Shown in pieces: positions 10,790-22,480 of a stretch of 64,000 nucleotides of DNA; the first letter of the stretch is position 1; each line of letters starts with the position of its first letter. Under the pieces are notes generated by a model. It was not told the DNA's origin, did no database searches, and was given only the letters and a program-made list of their open reading frames with translations. Position numbers and translations under genes: made by a program. Where the stretch lies: contig JAIUPT010000042.1 of NCBI GenBank assembly GCA_022315425.1, positions 1,550,001 to 1,614,000 of the forward strand, given 5' to 3'. This stretch comes from Pseudevernia furfuracea (Eukaryota > Ascomycota > Lecanoromycetes > Lecanorales > Parmeliaceae).

Positions 10790-11603
10790 AGTCAACCATA
10801 CGAGTTTTATCCCGCAGCCTTCTGTCTACCCAGAAACTTCTCTTCAAGGCGGAATGGCAACTACCTTTTCATCATACCTCAAGACTTCAGTCCCCTAGCA
10901 CGCCATTCGATTCGACTCGTGTTCTCTAGTCCTCCCTAAACAACGCTCACCTTCGGAATAATACTACAGCAGCTACGGGAGTCAAAAGGCACTCCTACAC
11001 CCAAGAGACGTAAGGCGCGACACTTCTGTTCAAGATCTGGCTTCAGCTCCGATCCCAGCAGCCCAACTTTCTACAGCACACCTCCGTCAGTCTAAGTGCC
11101 TCGGGAGTATCGTCGAGATGCTTCGTTTACGAAGAGATAACGAGTATAAAGAAGATGGTAAGAGAGATGATATACGATCATATAAATCGACTAAGCGTGC
11201 GAATAATTATATATATAGCTATAGCTATGTAAAGCACCAGTACTGGTAAAGACAATTGTCAAATTTGTCAAAATGCCAAGCATGCGAAGAGTATAGTATC
11301 TAGCGCTTTTGCATGTATGTGTAGCAATCCAGCAAACACAACCAACGCAAACATTGAGGCCAGAATTGGTGACAGCGCGAGCAACTCACTCTAACTACCC
11401 TTCAATTTTTCAATTCTACCTTAGAGTACTCTACCCTTGATCTTTCAATCACTCAACTCGTAAAGACAACATTTCAAGCAATAAGGTAGGCTAACCTCCA
11501 ACAACACCCAAGTCTGGTCTATTACTGGATCTGCCGGAGAAATTGAAAGTGCGTAAGATGTCAAAAACAAATGCATGGTCAGAGACGCGATCTCCAGAAC
11601 TGA
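10790..11603. other. Intergenic region without recognisable genes
   Basis: Short frames only. A few AT-rich microsatellite-like stretches occur, for example TATATATAGCTATAGCTATG near 11205-11228. Confidence 0.5.
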
Positions 11604-11741
11604 TACGGAGGTCTGCACGTAAAGTCCTGAACGCCAAGACTCATATCGGATGACGCCCTGCATACAAAGCTGAGGCTGCCTTCCGAAACTAGGGTTACGA
11701 GTAGGGCTTTGTTCAGGACTTTACGTGCAGACCTCTCCGTA
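11604..11741. mobile_element. Palindromic MITE copy 2, TA-flanked
   Basis: Same element as 10580-10709, 138 bp, starting TACGGAGGTCTGCACGTAAA. The right arm carries a two-base insertion (CTCTCCGTA). Where the left arm differs from copy 1, the right arm carries the complementary change at three sites, so the hairpin pairing is kept. Confidence 0.85.
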
Positions 11742-12291
11742 CAAGATGTTTTTACCTTGGTCAAATTGTTTTCCAGACTTTAGATTGTCTACGTACCAAA
11801 TATTCGGTATTGTCGTAATTCGTAAAGTGTGTAAGGCTGGAAACGGACATGGCTGGAGCTGCCTTTGATGCAGCAGCGTGCAGCAGTGCAGCCTTTCATT
11901 TTGCAAGCGGCGCTACTGCAAGGAACGCTTTCGGCGCTCGTATATGCTATTTTTGGTTCTTTTGCCGTAAGCAGTTCTCCCCAGGACAAGACAAAGGTAC
12001 TCATAAACTGGGCTGCGCCTGTCTTGCCACGTACGTGCGAGGGTGTGTAAGAAGACAAAATGAAAGCAGAGAAAAGGGGCAAGGTCTCAGCCCTCATGTC
12101 ATTTGCTGGGCTGTTAGCGCGTCGTTTCGGAGTGACATTGACAGGGGTAAATCTGTTCAAATAAACAGCAAGCTTGCCTCGTTCACAACCTCCCAACCTC
12201 ACCATCAACCCTCTACCTTGTATTTTAAGAAAGTCTCAAGTATCTACTTTCCCAATACTCTCGCTCTAAAACCCTTTCGCTTACTGCAAAC
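11742..12291. other. GFA1 upstream region
   Basis: About 550 bases before the GFA1 start. Overlapping short frames exist on both strands with no domain signature. The last ~150 bases are pyrimidine-rich, consistent with promoter and 5' leader. Confidence 0.5.
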
Positions 12292-14572
12292 ATGTGGTAA
12301 GTCGTGGCCCTGATCCTGGTCTTTTCGCAGGTCAACATCCCAACATCCCAAATCTAATAACGCCATTTCTTTTACAGTGGCATCTTCGGCTACATCAACT
12401 ACTTGGTCGAGAAGGACCGCAAATACATCATTGAGACGCTTGTCAATGGGCTCTCCCGCTTGGAATACAGAGGATACGACTCGGCAGGTCTCGCTGTTGA
12501 TGGAGACAAGAAAAATGAGGTTCTTGCATTCAAGGAAGTCGGCAAGGTCGCCAAGCTCAAGCAGCTTATCGCCGAGAGCCAGCCGGATATGAACAAGGTC
12601 TTTGACTCCCACGCTGGCATTGCACACACACGTTGGGCTACACACGGCCAGCCATCACGACTCAACTGTCACCCCCACCGATCAGATCCGAGCTGGCAAT
12701 TCTCCGTCGTTCACAATGGTATCATCACCAATTACAAAGAATTGAGAGTGCTTCTTGAGGGCAAGGGGTTCAAATTCGAAACCGAAACCGACACCGAGTG
12801 TATTGCCAAACTTGCAAAGTATCTATACGATGAGCACCCAGACATCGAGTTCCTCGTGCTCGCCAAAGCTGTCATCAAGGAGTTGCAAGGAGCTTTCGGT
12901 CTTCTCCTCAAATCGGTACACTACCCACACGAGGTTATCGCGGCTCGCAAGGGTTCACCACTTGTTGTGGGTGTAAGGACACAGAAGAAGATGAAGGTTG
13001 ATTTCGTCGATGTGGAATACGCCGAAGACGGCCCTCTGCCTGCTGAGCGAGCTTCTCAGAATGTAGCAATCAAAAAAGCTTCGGCCAGTCTCCTCGCACC
13101 TCCGGACAAATCGCTCCTCCACCGCTCACAATCCCGCGCCTTCTTGTCTGAGGATGGACAACCACTTCCCACCGAGTTCTTCCTATCCTCAGACCCCTCG
13201 GCGATTGTCGAGCATACGAAGAAAGTACTGTACCTTGAAGACGATGATATCGCTCACATTCACGAAGGCTCCCTCAACATCCACCGTCTTAGCAAGGACG
13301 ACGGTACCTCCAATGTACGAGCCATTCAGACGCTTGAGCTGGAACTTCAAGAGATTATGAAAGGGAAATTCGACCACTTCATGCAAAAAGAGATTTTCGA
13401 GCAGCCCGAGTCCGTCATCAACACAATGCGTGGACGCCTAGATGTTGCCAATAAAAAGGTCACACTGGGTGGCTTGAAGCAGTACATTAGCACCATTCGC
13501 CGCTGTCGCCGCTTGATATTCATTGCCTGCGGTACTAGCTTCCATTCGTGTATGGCCGTTCGTGGGGCATTTGAGGAATTAACAGAGATCCCAATTTCCG
13601 TCGAGCTTGCGTCGGATTTCTTGGACCGACAAGCCCCTGTATTCCGAGACGACACTTGCGTTTTCGTATCCCAATCGGGAGAGACAGCAGATTCCCTCAT
13701 GGCTTTGAAGTACTGTCTTGAGCGAGGGGCCCTGACCGTGGGTGTTGTGAACGTGGTTGGTTCATCGATCTCGCTCCTTACTCACTGCGGTGTGCATATC
13801 AACGCCGGCCCCGAAATTGGTGTTGCCTCGACCAAGGCGTATACCTCACAGTTCGTCGCCATGATGATGTTTGCGCTCTCTCTCAGCGAAGACCGTGCGT
13901 CAAAGCAGAAGAGGCGTGAAGATATTATGGATGGTTTGGCTCATGTTTCCGAGCAGTTCAAGCAGATCTTGAAGCTTAACGACCCTATCAAGGCCATGTG
14001 TGCCAAGTTCCTCAAGCACCAAAAGAGCTTATTACTCTTGGGTCGTGGAAGTCAATTTTCAACCGCGCTGGAAGGTAAGTGGTTACACTCCACTAAAACT
14101 TGGTGGCTTCATATTGACCTTAAAATGTACAGGTGCCTTGAAGATCAAGGAAATCTCCTACCTTCACTGTGAGGCAGTCATGTCTGGAGAGTTGAAGCAC
14201 GGTGTGCTTGCCCTAGTCGACGAAGACCTGCCCATTATCATGATTCTCACTCGCGATAACATCTTTGCGAAATCGCTCAACGCTTACCAGCAAGGTAGTT
14301 CAATACATAATTGCTCCCTGGCTTGAATTGTCCACTGACACTCCCATCCAGTCATTGCTCGTGGTGGTCGACCAATCGTCATTTGCAATCCCGACGACAG
14401 CGAGTTTCCATCTGAGCAGACGGAGAAAATTGAGATTCCCAAGACCGTCGACTGTCTCCAAGGTTTACTCAATGTCATCCCTCTCCAGCTCATCGCATAC
14501 TGGCTTGCTGTGGGTGAAGGGCTCAATGTTGATTTCCCTCGGAATTTGGCCAAATCTGTTACCGTGGAGTAG
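12292..14572 (+). CDS. GFA1: Glutamine-fructose-6-phosphate aminotransferase
   Basis: Cytosolic first and rate-limiting step of UDP-GlcNAc and chitin synthesis: fructose-6-P plus glutamine gives glucosamine-6-P. Exons are 12292..12296, 12378..14074, 14133..14294 and 14352..14572, about 694 residues, normal length. The first coding exon is only ATGTG; splicing completes Cys2, the N-terminal nucleophile of the class II glutaminase domain (MCGIFGYINYL). Also visible: THGQPSRLNCHPH and NGIITNYKEL of the glutaminase domain, the first SIS domain (CGTSFHSCMAVRGAFEEL, SQSGETADSL, GVASTKAYTSQ) and the second SIS domain (LGRGSQFSTALEGALKIKE, KHGVLALVDE). It ends LAKSVTVE. All catalytic motifs look intact. 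Confidence 0.96.
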
Positions 14573-14897
14573 ATGGTCAAGGTATTGGGTTCACCATGGT
14601 TGAGGGTAGTTCGACAGGACATCTCAGGCATGAAGCCTTTCTTTGACTCCTTGAAGGTGGTCCTAAAAGCATGGACCGGGATAGCAGTCACGACTAGATA
14701 GACGATTAGCAATGAAATAAAAATGGCATACTCAAACTGTTGTGCCCTTTTCCCTCTCGTTCAAGGGCTGACGGTGGACGACGCAAGTGGATGGGGCAGG
14801 TCCAAATCTCCGCCAACCGAATTGCAATTGCAATTGGCCGCGCTTGTTATTGATACAGACTGCTGAGTTCTTCTCACTATTTCCCCGAGTGCATATA
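14573..14897. other. Spacer between GFA1 and RIB4
   Basis: About 325 bases holding the GFA1 terminator region and the RIB4 promoter. No gene seen. Confidence 0.5.
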
Positions 14898-15673
14898 ATG
14901 GCATCGCTGAAAGGCCCCGGTGAGGCCCAGATTCACGATGGCAAGTCCCCGATTTCCGCCACGCCTCTACTTCGCAATCCCCTAACTAATATCTCACCAT
15001 ATTGTCAGGCTCCAACCTCCGCATAGCCATAGTCCATGCCAGATGGAACACAGAAATCATTTCGGCTCTCTTAGCGGGGACGCGTAAATCACTGTTGGCT
15101 TCTGGCGTCAAAGAGGAGAACATAGTGGTTCAAGACGTACCGGGCAGCTATGAACTGCCTTTCGCTGTGCAAAGGTCTTTAAAAACCCCCCCTCCTATGT
15201 CAGCTTGAATTGCTGATAGACTCCTTCTTCCCAGGATGTACACATCTTCACAGATTGAATCCTCGAACAGCCCTACTGGGCCCATCTCAGCGGTGACGGA
15301 TCTGCTATCCTCTGCATCCTTGACCGACCTCACCACGCCAGAACCCACCGCCTCCTCTCCACAGACCTCTTCCAAGTCTTCAAAGGCACCTTTAACAACA
15401 CCGTTTTCAGCGGTCATTGCAATTGGCGTTCTTATAAAAGGCGAGACCATGCACTTTGAATACATCGCCGACGCAACATCACATGGCTTGATGAAGGTGC
15501 AACTGGATTTAGGAGTGCCCGTTGTATTTGGATTGTTGACAGTGCTTAACGAGGAGCAGGGCAGGGCAAGGGCGGGAATAGATGGGAAACATTGTCATGG
15601 GGAAGACTGGGGCAGAGCAGCTGTGGAGCTGGCCGTTAAGATGCAGCTTTGGGCAGAGGGGAAGTTTTCATGA
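14898..15673 (+). CDS. RIB4: 6,7-dimethyl-8-ribityllumazine synthase
   Basis: Penultimate step of riboflavin synthesis. Exons are 14898..14940, 15009..15174 and 15235..15673, about 215 residues. The first intron starts GCAAGT and ends TTGTCAG, a GC-AG intron; using it gives KGPGEAQIHDGSNLRIAIVH, the expected family N terminus. A GT donor at 14920 is also in phase and would remove seven residues. Motifs: ARWN near the start, VPGSYELPFA, GVLIKGETMHFEYIAD with the catalytic His, and NEEQGRARAGID with HGEDWGRAAVELA. A Ser/Thr/Pro-rich insert of about 45 residues lies between QSSQI-like sequence after FAVQR and FSAVIAIGVL, longer than in yeast and bacteria but plausible for filamentous fungi. Confidence 0.93.
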
Positions 15674-15855
15674 CCAAGGGAGCGTTAAGACAGTGCCTCC
15701 TCGCTTATGATATGAGGTATCATGGTCCTCATGCGGCCGTGTGAGCAGCCGCACGATTTTAAATATCGAAGTGGGAATATCAGATACCAGACAGAGCGCC
15801 GCAGAGGCGCCCGCATGCTAGAAACGTATTATTACACCATGTGCATCTGTCCCGC

Positions 15856-16952
15856 TCATTCCTCCATCGTTTCCCCTTCGGCGGCTGGGATGTCCTCTTC
15901 ATCCTCGCCCTCCATCGCCTTCTTGGCTGCCTTCTCTGCCTCTTCTAAAATGTCCTTCGGGACCTCCTGGTGCCTTCCCTTGGTTGGGCCGTCGCTTGAG
16001 CTAATCCAGGACATCTCCAGCTCAAAGTCCTTGTCCTTGCTATCCTCGTGTGCAACATGTATGATTCTGGCTGCTTCCTTCACGCCGGCTTCGAGTGACA
16101 GATTGCCCGATGCTAGATCCAGCTTTTCGAGCTCTGCTTTCGCGGCCTGCCTACCCTTCCCTGTAGCTGCGCCATAGTATCCCTGCAGATGTTTTCATCA
16201 GTCAAGATCACGAAGCAGCCGAATGACATGCTCACCCAGTAAAGACCACTTGGCTCGATCATGTACAAGCCCGGACCTCCAGCCTTGGTGCCTGATACTT
16301 TTCCACCAGCGCCGATGCTTGGTCCACTGCCCACTTGTCCATCTACTCCCAACTCTGCTTCCGAGTCCCAGCCACCGACTATGGCTGTTACACCGAACGG
16401 TCTGACACTTGAGTAGAGGGTGTACGCTTGGACGTAGCCACCTAATCTACCGGCGAGAGCAGCGAGAGGTATAGGCGCTTTGTATGTCGATCGCCATGAT
16501 GAAGCCTCATCTCGTGCTCGTGATACAAAATGCCGACTATCTGGGACTAGGCCTGAAGATACCTATGATTGCATATTTAAGTTCCATCCCTTAGACTCGC
16601 ACATAGATGTGTCTTACCACACCGACATTGCGATCGACCGTTGCTATCCTTTTGTTCGCACCAGGCTTTAACAGCTTGCTAGTTATGATCTTCTCTACTG
16701 CCAAGACCACACCATCTTTACATCGAATGCCGACGCAGGTACCTCCATTCTCGACTGCTTTGACCGCATATTCGACCTGCAAGAGAGAATCAGTTCCCAG
16801 TGTTTGGAAAATATAAGTACTCAAGGTCACCTGGAAATTTCTGCCGTCAGGTGAAAACACAGAATTCTGAAGGTCGTACCCCGTACCAATGGATGTCTGT
16901 GTGAACGCTATTAGCTGGTATCAGGGCTCTCCTGCTCGAAATGACTGACCAT
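15856..16952 (-). CDS. PRE10: 20S proteasome subunit alpha7 (PSMA3 type)
   Basis: Non-catalytic outer-ring alpha subunit of the 20S core. Minus-strand exons are 16952..16950, 16896..16831, 16776..16618, 16562..16236 and 16182..15856, all in phase, about 293 residues. The first coding exon is just ATG, directly followed by a GTCAGT donor. The next exon gives TSIGTGYDLQNSVFSPDGRN, the alpha-subunit N-terminal signature, then VEYAVKAVENGGTCVGIRCK. AYTLYSSVRPFGVTAIVGGW and GAATGKGRQAAKAELEKL are characteristic. The C-terminal tail is acidic (GEDEEDIPAAEGETMEE), as in alpha7. The 54-nt second intron is in-frame without a stop. The gene is divergent from PRE7, 290 bp away. Confidence 0.93.
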
Positions 16953-17242
16953 AGTGACAGCAGAGGCAGCGATTAGAATGCAGAAATGAGAAATGGGAAA
17001 ACCTGAAAGGAAAGTAAGTGAGTAGGTCTCAACGCTTTACACTACGAGTAGACGAAGCTCGGAGCTCAGGCATTTGTTTTGCGCGTCGTTGCGCTAGTAG
17101 CTAGCGGCCTTGGCAAGGCTACCTTGAGCTTCACAAGCTATCATCATCATACGGTCTGCCTGCAATTTTTAGTTTCCACTCTTTTCTAACGTCTCCTCAA
17201 TCACCATTCCCTTGGAATTCAGCAGCCTTAGATCTGTCCAGT
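16953..17242. promoter_or_regulatory. Shared promoter region of PRE10 and PRE7
   Basis: 290 bp separate the start codons of two divergent 20S proteasome genes. I did not find the yeast PACE core (GGTGGCAAA). A GC-rich palindrome-like patch TTTTGCGCGTCGTTGCGC lies near 17075-17093 but its role is unknown. Confidence 0.6.
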
Positions 17243-18090
17243 ATGGCGTCAATACTCGGCGCGAATCCCACTCTGACTTCAAACCCAAGTTACTCCTTCT
17301 CCCAAGCTCCACACAATAACGCGGCAGCCGGTAATAAAGAACACAGCTTCTACCCGTAAGACCGAGTATTATTGCTTGTGTGTCAGAGTCTAACAATACC
17401 AGATACACAGACAATGGTGGCTCTACATTAGGCATTACAGGCAATGATTTTGCCATCATTGCAGGCGATACTCGATCAACCTCAGGCTACAGTATCAATA
17501 CTCGTTACTCCCCCAAGGTATTCAGGATCGGTGGCGACGATGAAACAGGAGAGGGCGCACACATTGTACTTTCAGTTGTCGGTTTCGCAGCAGACGGCAC
17601 GGCTCTCAAGGAACGCCTCAACGCAATCGTCAAGATGTACAAATATCAACATGGCAAGAAAATGAGTGTCAAGGCATGTGCCCAGAGGTTAGCTACAATT
17701 CTTTACGGCAAACGTTTTTTCCCCTACTACGTGACAGCAATCCTGGGTGGATTGGACGAGGACGGCAAAGGGGCGCTGTACAGCTACGACCCAGTTGGTT
17801 CTTACGAGCGTGAGCAATGTAGAGCCGCTGGAGCTGCGGCTAGCCTGATAATGCCATTTCTGGATAATCAGGTCAACTTCAAGAATCAGTATCTGCCCGG
17901 CACTGGCGAAGGTCATGATCTGCAGTCACGGCAGGCAGAGCCCTTACCAAGGCATGAGGTAGAGCAGCTTGTGAGGGATGCATTCACGAGTGCGACGGAG
18001 CGCCATATCGAGGTTGGAGATGGTTTGCAAATGCTTGTCATTACAAGTGAAGGGATTGAGGAAGGTTTCTTCCCTCTGAAGAGGGATTAA
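17243..18090 (+). CDS. PRE7: 20S proteasome subunit beta6 (PSMB1 type)
   Basis: Inner-ring beta subunit of the 20S core, structural rather than proteolytic in known species. Exons are 17243..17355 and 17403..18090 (47-nt intron), about 266 residues. The N-terminal pro-region runs to about residue 40, then YTDNGGSTLGITGNDFAIIA matches the beta fold start. GDTRSTSGYSINTRY, YYVTAILGGLDEDGKGALYS and YDPVGSYEREQCRAAG are strongly conserved in the family. It ends EEGFFPLKRD. Divergent from PRE10 and convergent with PNO1. Confidence 0.94.
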
Positions 18091-18406
18091 TCTGGAGGTT
18101 GCACGACGTAGCATGGTGCTGACGAGACATTGCACTGGCGCAATTATGTACGTACTTGAGCATTTGAGTAGGCCCACACCGGCTTACAGACCACGATGTC
18201 GCCACAGCCCTAATCTTTCATACCTCGCCCATGCGATTCTTTCCACGGTAACAATTTTCGGATTCATCGTGTGCCAAATTCCTGTTTTTGGTTTTCCGAC
18301 GCCGACTCTGATGTTGTCCATGACTTCTAGTATCCCGATCGACATGTCCCCATGCTCAGAACTCCACGCTAATGCTGTGCATGTGGCACCTTGGTTGTTC
18401 AATTGA
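18091..18406. other. Spacer between convergent PRE7 and PNO1
   Basis: About 315 bases of 3' flanking sequence. No gene seen. Confidence 0.5.
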
Positions 18407-19496
18407 CTAAAACCGTTCTTTCATACGTGAGGCTACAGTTCTCAAGTTGCCGTAGACCTTGCCCTGAAAGATGAAATTCGTCAGGCAGTTGCCTTGAACA
18501 GGAATATAGCTGAGTACTAACCGGTGGACTTCCTAGAATCAGGCTACCTGTTTTGCAAATCCATCAGCTCAGATGCCCGTGTATACTGCGCCCATAACTT
18601 TCAAATAAAAAGCTAGAATAAAAACTTACAAATGGCTTCTCGAGCAATGTGAATGTTTCTGAATCCTCCCAAAATGTGTATAGTCTGGTCCGCCAACACG
18701 ACTCTAGTCTTACTTGCGTTTTCAATGGCGAACTTTGTCTTGCCTAGAACCCCAGTATCAGCAAGTCAAGCAGAAGACAGTCCCGTCGTGAGGTTGTACC
18801 TCCTTTTCCCGCTATACGTCCAATCGCTCGATTTTTGTGTTCTCCATTTAGCGTCTTGACATCTTTGATTTCGAAGCTATTTATCAATCAGTCTTCACGG
18901 ACGCTGTACCCATCCATTTAGGGTCTTGTGGGTGAAAGTACGTTTCGATATACAAATCATCGAGCCGCAGCATTGCGATAGCATCTTCCAAATCAAAACC
19001 TAAGCAAAACGCCCGCACAAAGTCCTCGCCCTTCTGCAGTGCTCCTGAGTCGACGGTATAGCGGGAAGTCCTCATTTCCACAGCTCGGGCTGAAAAGTTC
19101 ATGCGCACTTGCAGTTTCAAATGTTCAACAAGCGGAGGGTATATTTTAGGCCAGTTAGGTTTTAGGCCAGTCAGTCGGTTCGGTGGGATAAGGACTTTTC
19201 GTGTCTCTATTCTGTGGGACTTCTCAACATCTTTCGCGGGCAAAAACTTTGGGCGCCCTTCTTCGTCAACATGCATTGCGGAATCCAAGGGTTCGGCCAC
19301 TGTATCCTGTTGCGCCCCAGGTTTCGTGCTGGTAGTATCAACCATAACTTCGTCTCCATAGTCATCTGCAGCAAGTTATATAGATGCCCAAGAACCGTAG
19401 GTCTCCGGAATCTTACTGACTGTCTTGAGATGATGATGTTGCCTCTGCTTCTGCAAGCTCCTCGGGCCGCCGAAGCAGCGCTGTGGGCGATGGCAT
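18407..19496 (-). CDS. PNO1: Pre-rRNA processing KH-domain protein Pno1/Dim2
   Basis: Binds the 3' region of 20S pre-rRNA in pre-40S particles and works with Nob1 and Dim1. Minus-strand exons are 19496..19421, 19365..18942, 18876..18800, 18743..18630, 18547..18522 and 18463..18407, about 257 residues, all phases agreeing. Landmarks: DEEGRPKFLPAKD, WPKIYPPLVEHLKLQVRMNF, GALQKGEDFVRAFCLGFDLE, RLDDLYIETFEIKDV, the KH core IGRIAGKGGKTKFAIENAS, and the C terminus GKVYGNLRTVASRMKERF. Exon 5 is a 26-nt microexon. The first donor is GTCAGT. Its start codon lies 269 bp from that of MDM31 on the other strand. Confidence 0.92.
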
Positions 19497-19765
19497 CTTA
19501 GCATAGCGTAAGCGCGTATTGTGCTTTTGCAATCTGAAGTCATCAAAGATCCTATTGTGCGGAAAGTTCCGATCCGAGGTTTTGCCGTTTCGATGGACGA
19601 AACTTTGACAATTTGATAGGTTTGTTTTTTGACATCACATTTGAGCTTTCATCTTTAGACCTCAACAAAGTTCCTCCTGCCTCTTTGGTGAATAAATTGC
19701 CCGATCACTAATCGACGAATCTGTGACCATGATCACGAGGGAGAATTAATAATTTACTGAAGAGG
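19497..19765. promoter_or_regulatory. Shared upstream region of PNO1 and MDM31
   Basis: 269 bp between divergent start codons. It must carry both promoters unless transcripts overlap. No recognised motif. Confidence 0.5.
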
Positions 19766-22023
19766 ATGAGCAGCAATGTACGACAAAAGCTGTTCGCCAC
19801 TGTCTGGGGCACGCGAGCGACTCCGTCCTGCTTGACTATTCGGAGAACAACTTTGTCTGAATGCCTTGTCAATCACAGGGTTTGCAGACATGCACTTGCC
19901 ACCGCGAGTACAATAGCGTCGCCAGACCGTATTAGTCTTTACATACCTCGAACCTTACAAAGATCAATTGGAATTTCGATTGCCCCAAGAAGACTGGTCT
20001 CGGGGCCTCTGCATGGTTGGCCTGCATTCGGAAGACCGTTTTCGAGTAGACGACAACTGGGCCAGACCCTACAGAGCTCGAATATTCTAGGCAAACAAGG
20101 CTTACTGGGTCTCCATGGACGAGAATATAGACCGTTTTCTATGTGTGGCTTGCGTCGGAAAGACTCCGAACAAAAGAGAAACAGTTCCCTGAAGTTAGAT
20201 GATCAAAGCGCGATACGAGCTCGGCATCCCACGACGCCTGACAAGACCGAACCCTCCTCTGCACCTTTCACTCCTGGTGCTCTGAAGGGCGCTGCAAATA
20301 AGCATCTGAGGCACCGCCTACCCGATATCTCACACATCCACAGACCAAGTCGTGAAGAGCTTCTTGCGGCTGCTACTGGCTTCTGGTCGCGACTCAAGGT
20401 CCGTTTCAAGTGGTTCTCCATCCGAAGCGTCCGGCCTTTCAACGCGGATGAGATAGGGGCTTTCTTCTCTTGGTTCCTACTGGGTCATGTCCTTTGGATT
20501 ATATTGGGCACGACGACATTCTTCTCCCTTGCTATATTTGCTGTGAATACTGTCTTTGCTCAAGAGACTTTGGCTCGATGGGTAGGCAATTACCTGACAA
20601 AGTCTTCTGGTGTCAAGGTGGTGTTTGAATCGGCAATTGTTCCCAAGTGGGGCGATGGGGTCATCACATTCAAGAATGTCTTCGTTTCTAGACGGCCAGG
20701 TCAGGGCGCCGGTAAAGTGAGCAAAGGCTCTCCATCAACAGAGGCTGCAGCTGCGGCTGCCGCCGCAAGAGCAGAGAAATCGAAGGACTCCGGGGAGACG
20801 CTATCATTCAGCGATAAAATCGACGAGGAAGAAGAAGACGCAAATTATACCCAGTTCGATTTGTCTCTTGACACAGTCAACGTCACTCTTTCATTTACGA
20901 AGTGGTTCAATAGCAAGGGCTTACTCCGCGATGTAGAGATCAAAGGCGTGCGGGGTGTCATTGATAGAACGTCAGTGCACTACACAGGAGACTACGTGGA
21001 CCCTCGGACCTACAAGCACGAGCATAATCCAGGTGACTTTGAAATCAACTCTTTCAGATTGGAAGACCTACTGGTGACTGTTCATCAACCTCATGATTTT
21101 CGACCGTTCTCCATAAGCATTTTCTCTTGCGACCTGCCTCAGCTTCGGAGGCAATGGCTCTTCTACGACTTTCTGTCCGCCAACATAATGTCCGGGTCTT
21201 TTGACGAGTCGCTCTTCACAATTCATCCGCGTCAGATGCACGGGCATGTTGGCGGTCAGCTCGGTAGCAGGCTCGAGATCAATGGACAGGAAACCCCATG
21301 GAAGAAGCACAGCCGCCTCAGGATTGATGGCTTGAACATAGATCATTTAAATAGGGGGGTGGAAGGACCGTTCTCCTGGATCCATGAAGGGAACGTCGAT
21401 ATTGTAGCAGATCTAATGTTCCCCGCTGATAATGATGAAAGCATTGCCAAGGTGATGTCCGACTTTTACGATAGAATGGAGGCCACTGTCACGTCCAGTC
21501 GGCACCCCCAGAAAAGTTGGGCATCAATCAGGATCAACGACATCGATCTACACAAAGACGTCAAACTGACTTCTACGACTGACTCTGGTTTTACTGATGA
21601 CGACAAGCGCTTTCTTGTGATGGACCTGAGGGTCCATCTTAATGACATCCGTGCCGCTGTGCCGATCTTCACGAAAGACCTCTCTTACGTGAAGAACGCT
21701 CTTATCAGGCCCATAGTGGCTTACATGAACTCGCGCAGAACCTTCATCCCCATCAATTGTCGTGTGGTTAAGCGAGCTAGTGAATTCGATGGTAGCTGGA
21801 CGATCTTTGACAGCGGTCTGATGGACGATCTTTCAGCAGAGGTGAGATTCAAGTGCGAAGCTTGAAAGACGAGTCGCTGATGTGCCAGTAGACTTATCAA
21901 GCCTTCGCAAAAGATGTCACAGATGACCAAGCCAGGCTGCGGCGTTTCAAAAAGGTTGGCTTGTGGTCGTTGCAACTCGCTGTACAAGCGTTCTTCATGG
22001 GTTTGGCTGGGAACTTCGCGTAG
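19766..22023 (+). CDS. MDM31: Mitochondrial inner-membrane protein Mdm31/Mdm32 type
   Basis: Inner-membrane protein needed for mitochondrial distribution, morphology and phospholipid homeostasis. Exons are 19766..21841 and 21892..22023 (50-nt intron), about 735 residues. The first ~130 residues are basic and Ser/Arg-rich, consistent with a presequence. A membrane segment lies near residues 230-255 (FFSWFLLGHVLWIILGTTTF), followed by LARWVGNYLTKSSGVKVVFE and SAIVPKWGDGVITFKNVFVS, signatures of this family. The spliced last exon adds a conserved end, TYQAFAKDVTDDQARLRRF and a hydrophobic LAVQAFFMGLAGNFA. Mdm31 and Mdm32 are hard to separate by eye. Confidence 0.88.
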
Positions 22024-22480
22024 ATGAAGATGTGTCGGTGTTCTCTTCAGCCCAATTAGCGTGGAGTTTAGGAGTTTGCTCTCTGTCAACGTTGATTGTA
22101 CAAAGCAGGTTTTCTCTCAATTGCAAGTCATGTTGTAGGATTATCTATCTGTACATATGGGTAAGTAAGACTCGACTCGGGGTCGTTTTGCGTGGCTGAA
22201 TGGCCGGGGTACAAGATAGAGCGCGTGTCTATCTTTCGTAATCAATATGAGATCCACTCAGCCATGACCAGCGTGCACGTAAGGTACAGGCATGAAGAAA
22301 GGCACTGTAGGGTTTAGCACTACCTAGATATCCGATTTAGCGGAGAGACCGTCTTGTTCTTGTTGCAACACAAACACATGATTCTAGTGCCATATCTGCA
22401 CAAATCCGACGCCTTTGAGTAGACTCCAATTTCAATCTGTTATACGGCCTTTACCGACTTGTGCGATAATCTTATTGGAG
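22024..22480. other. Spacer upstream of the methyltransferase gene
   Basis: About 455 bases without a recognisable gene or repeat. Confidence 0.5.

Noticed and set aside
11849..12313. 154-codon plus-strand frame and its 139-codon antisense partner upstream of GFA1
   Set aside because: Overlapping frames on both strands, no motif, positioned in the GFA1 promoter and leader.
16953..17242. Yeast-type PACE element controlling the proteasome pair
   Set aside because: GGTGGCAAA or its complement was not found in the 290-bp region.
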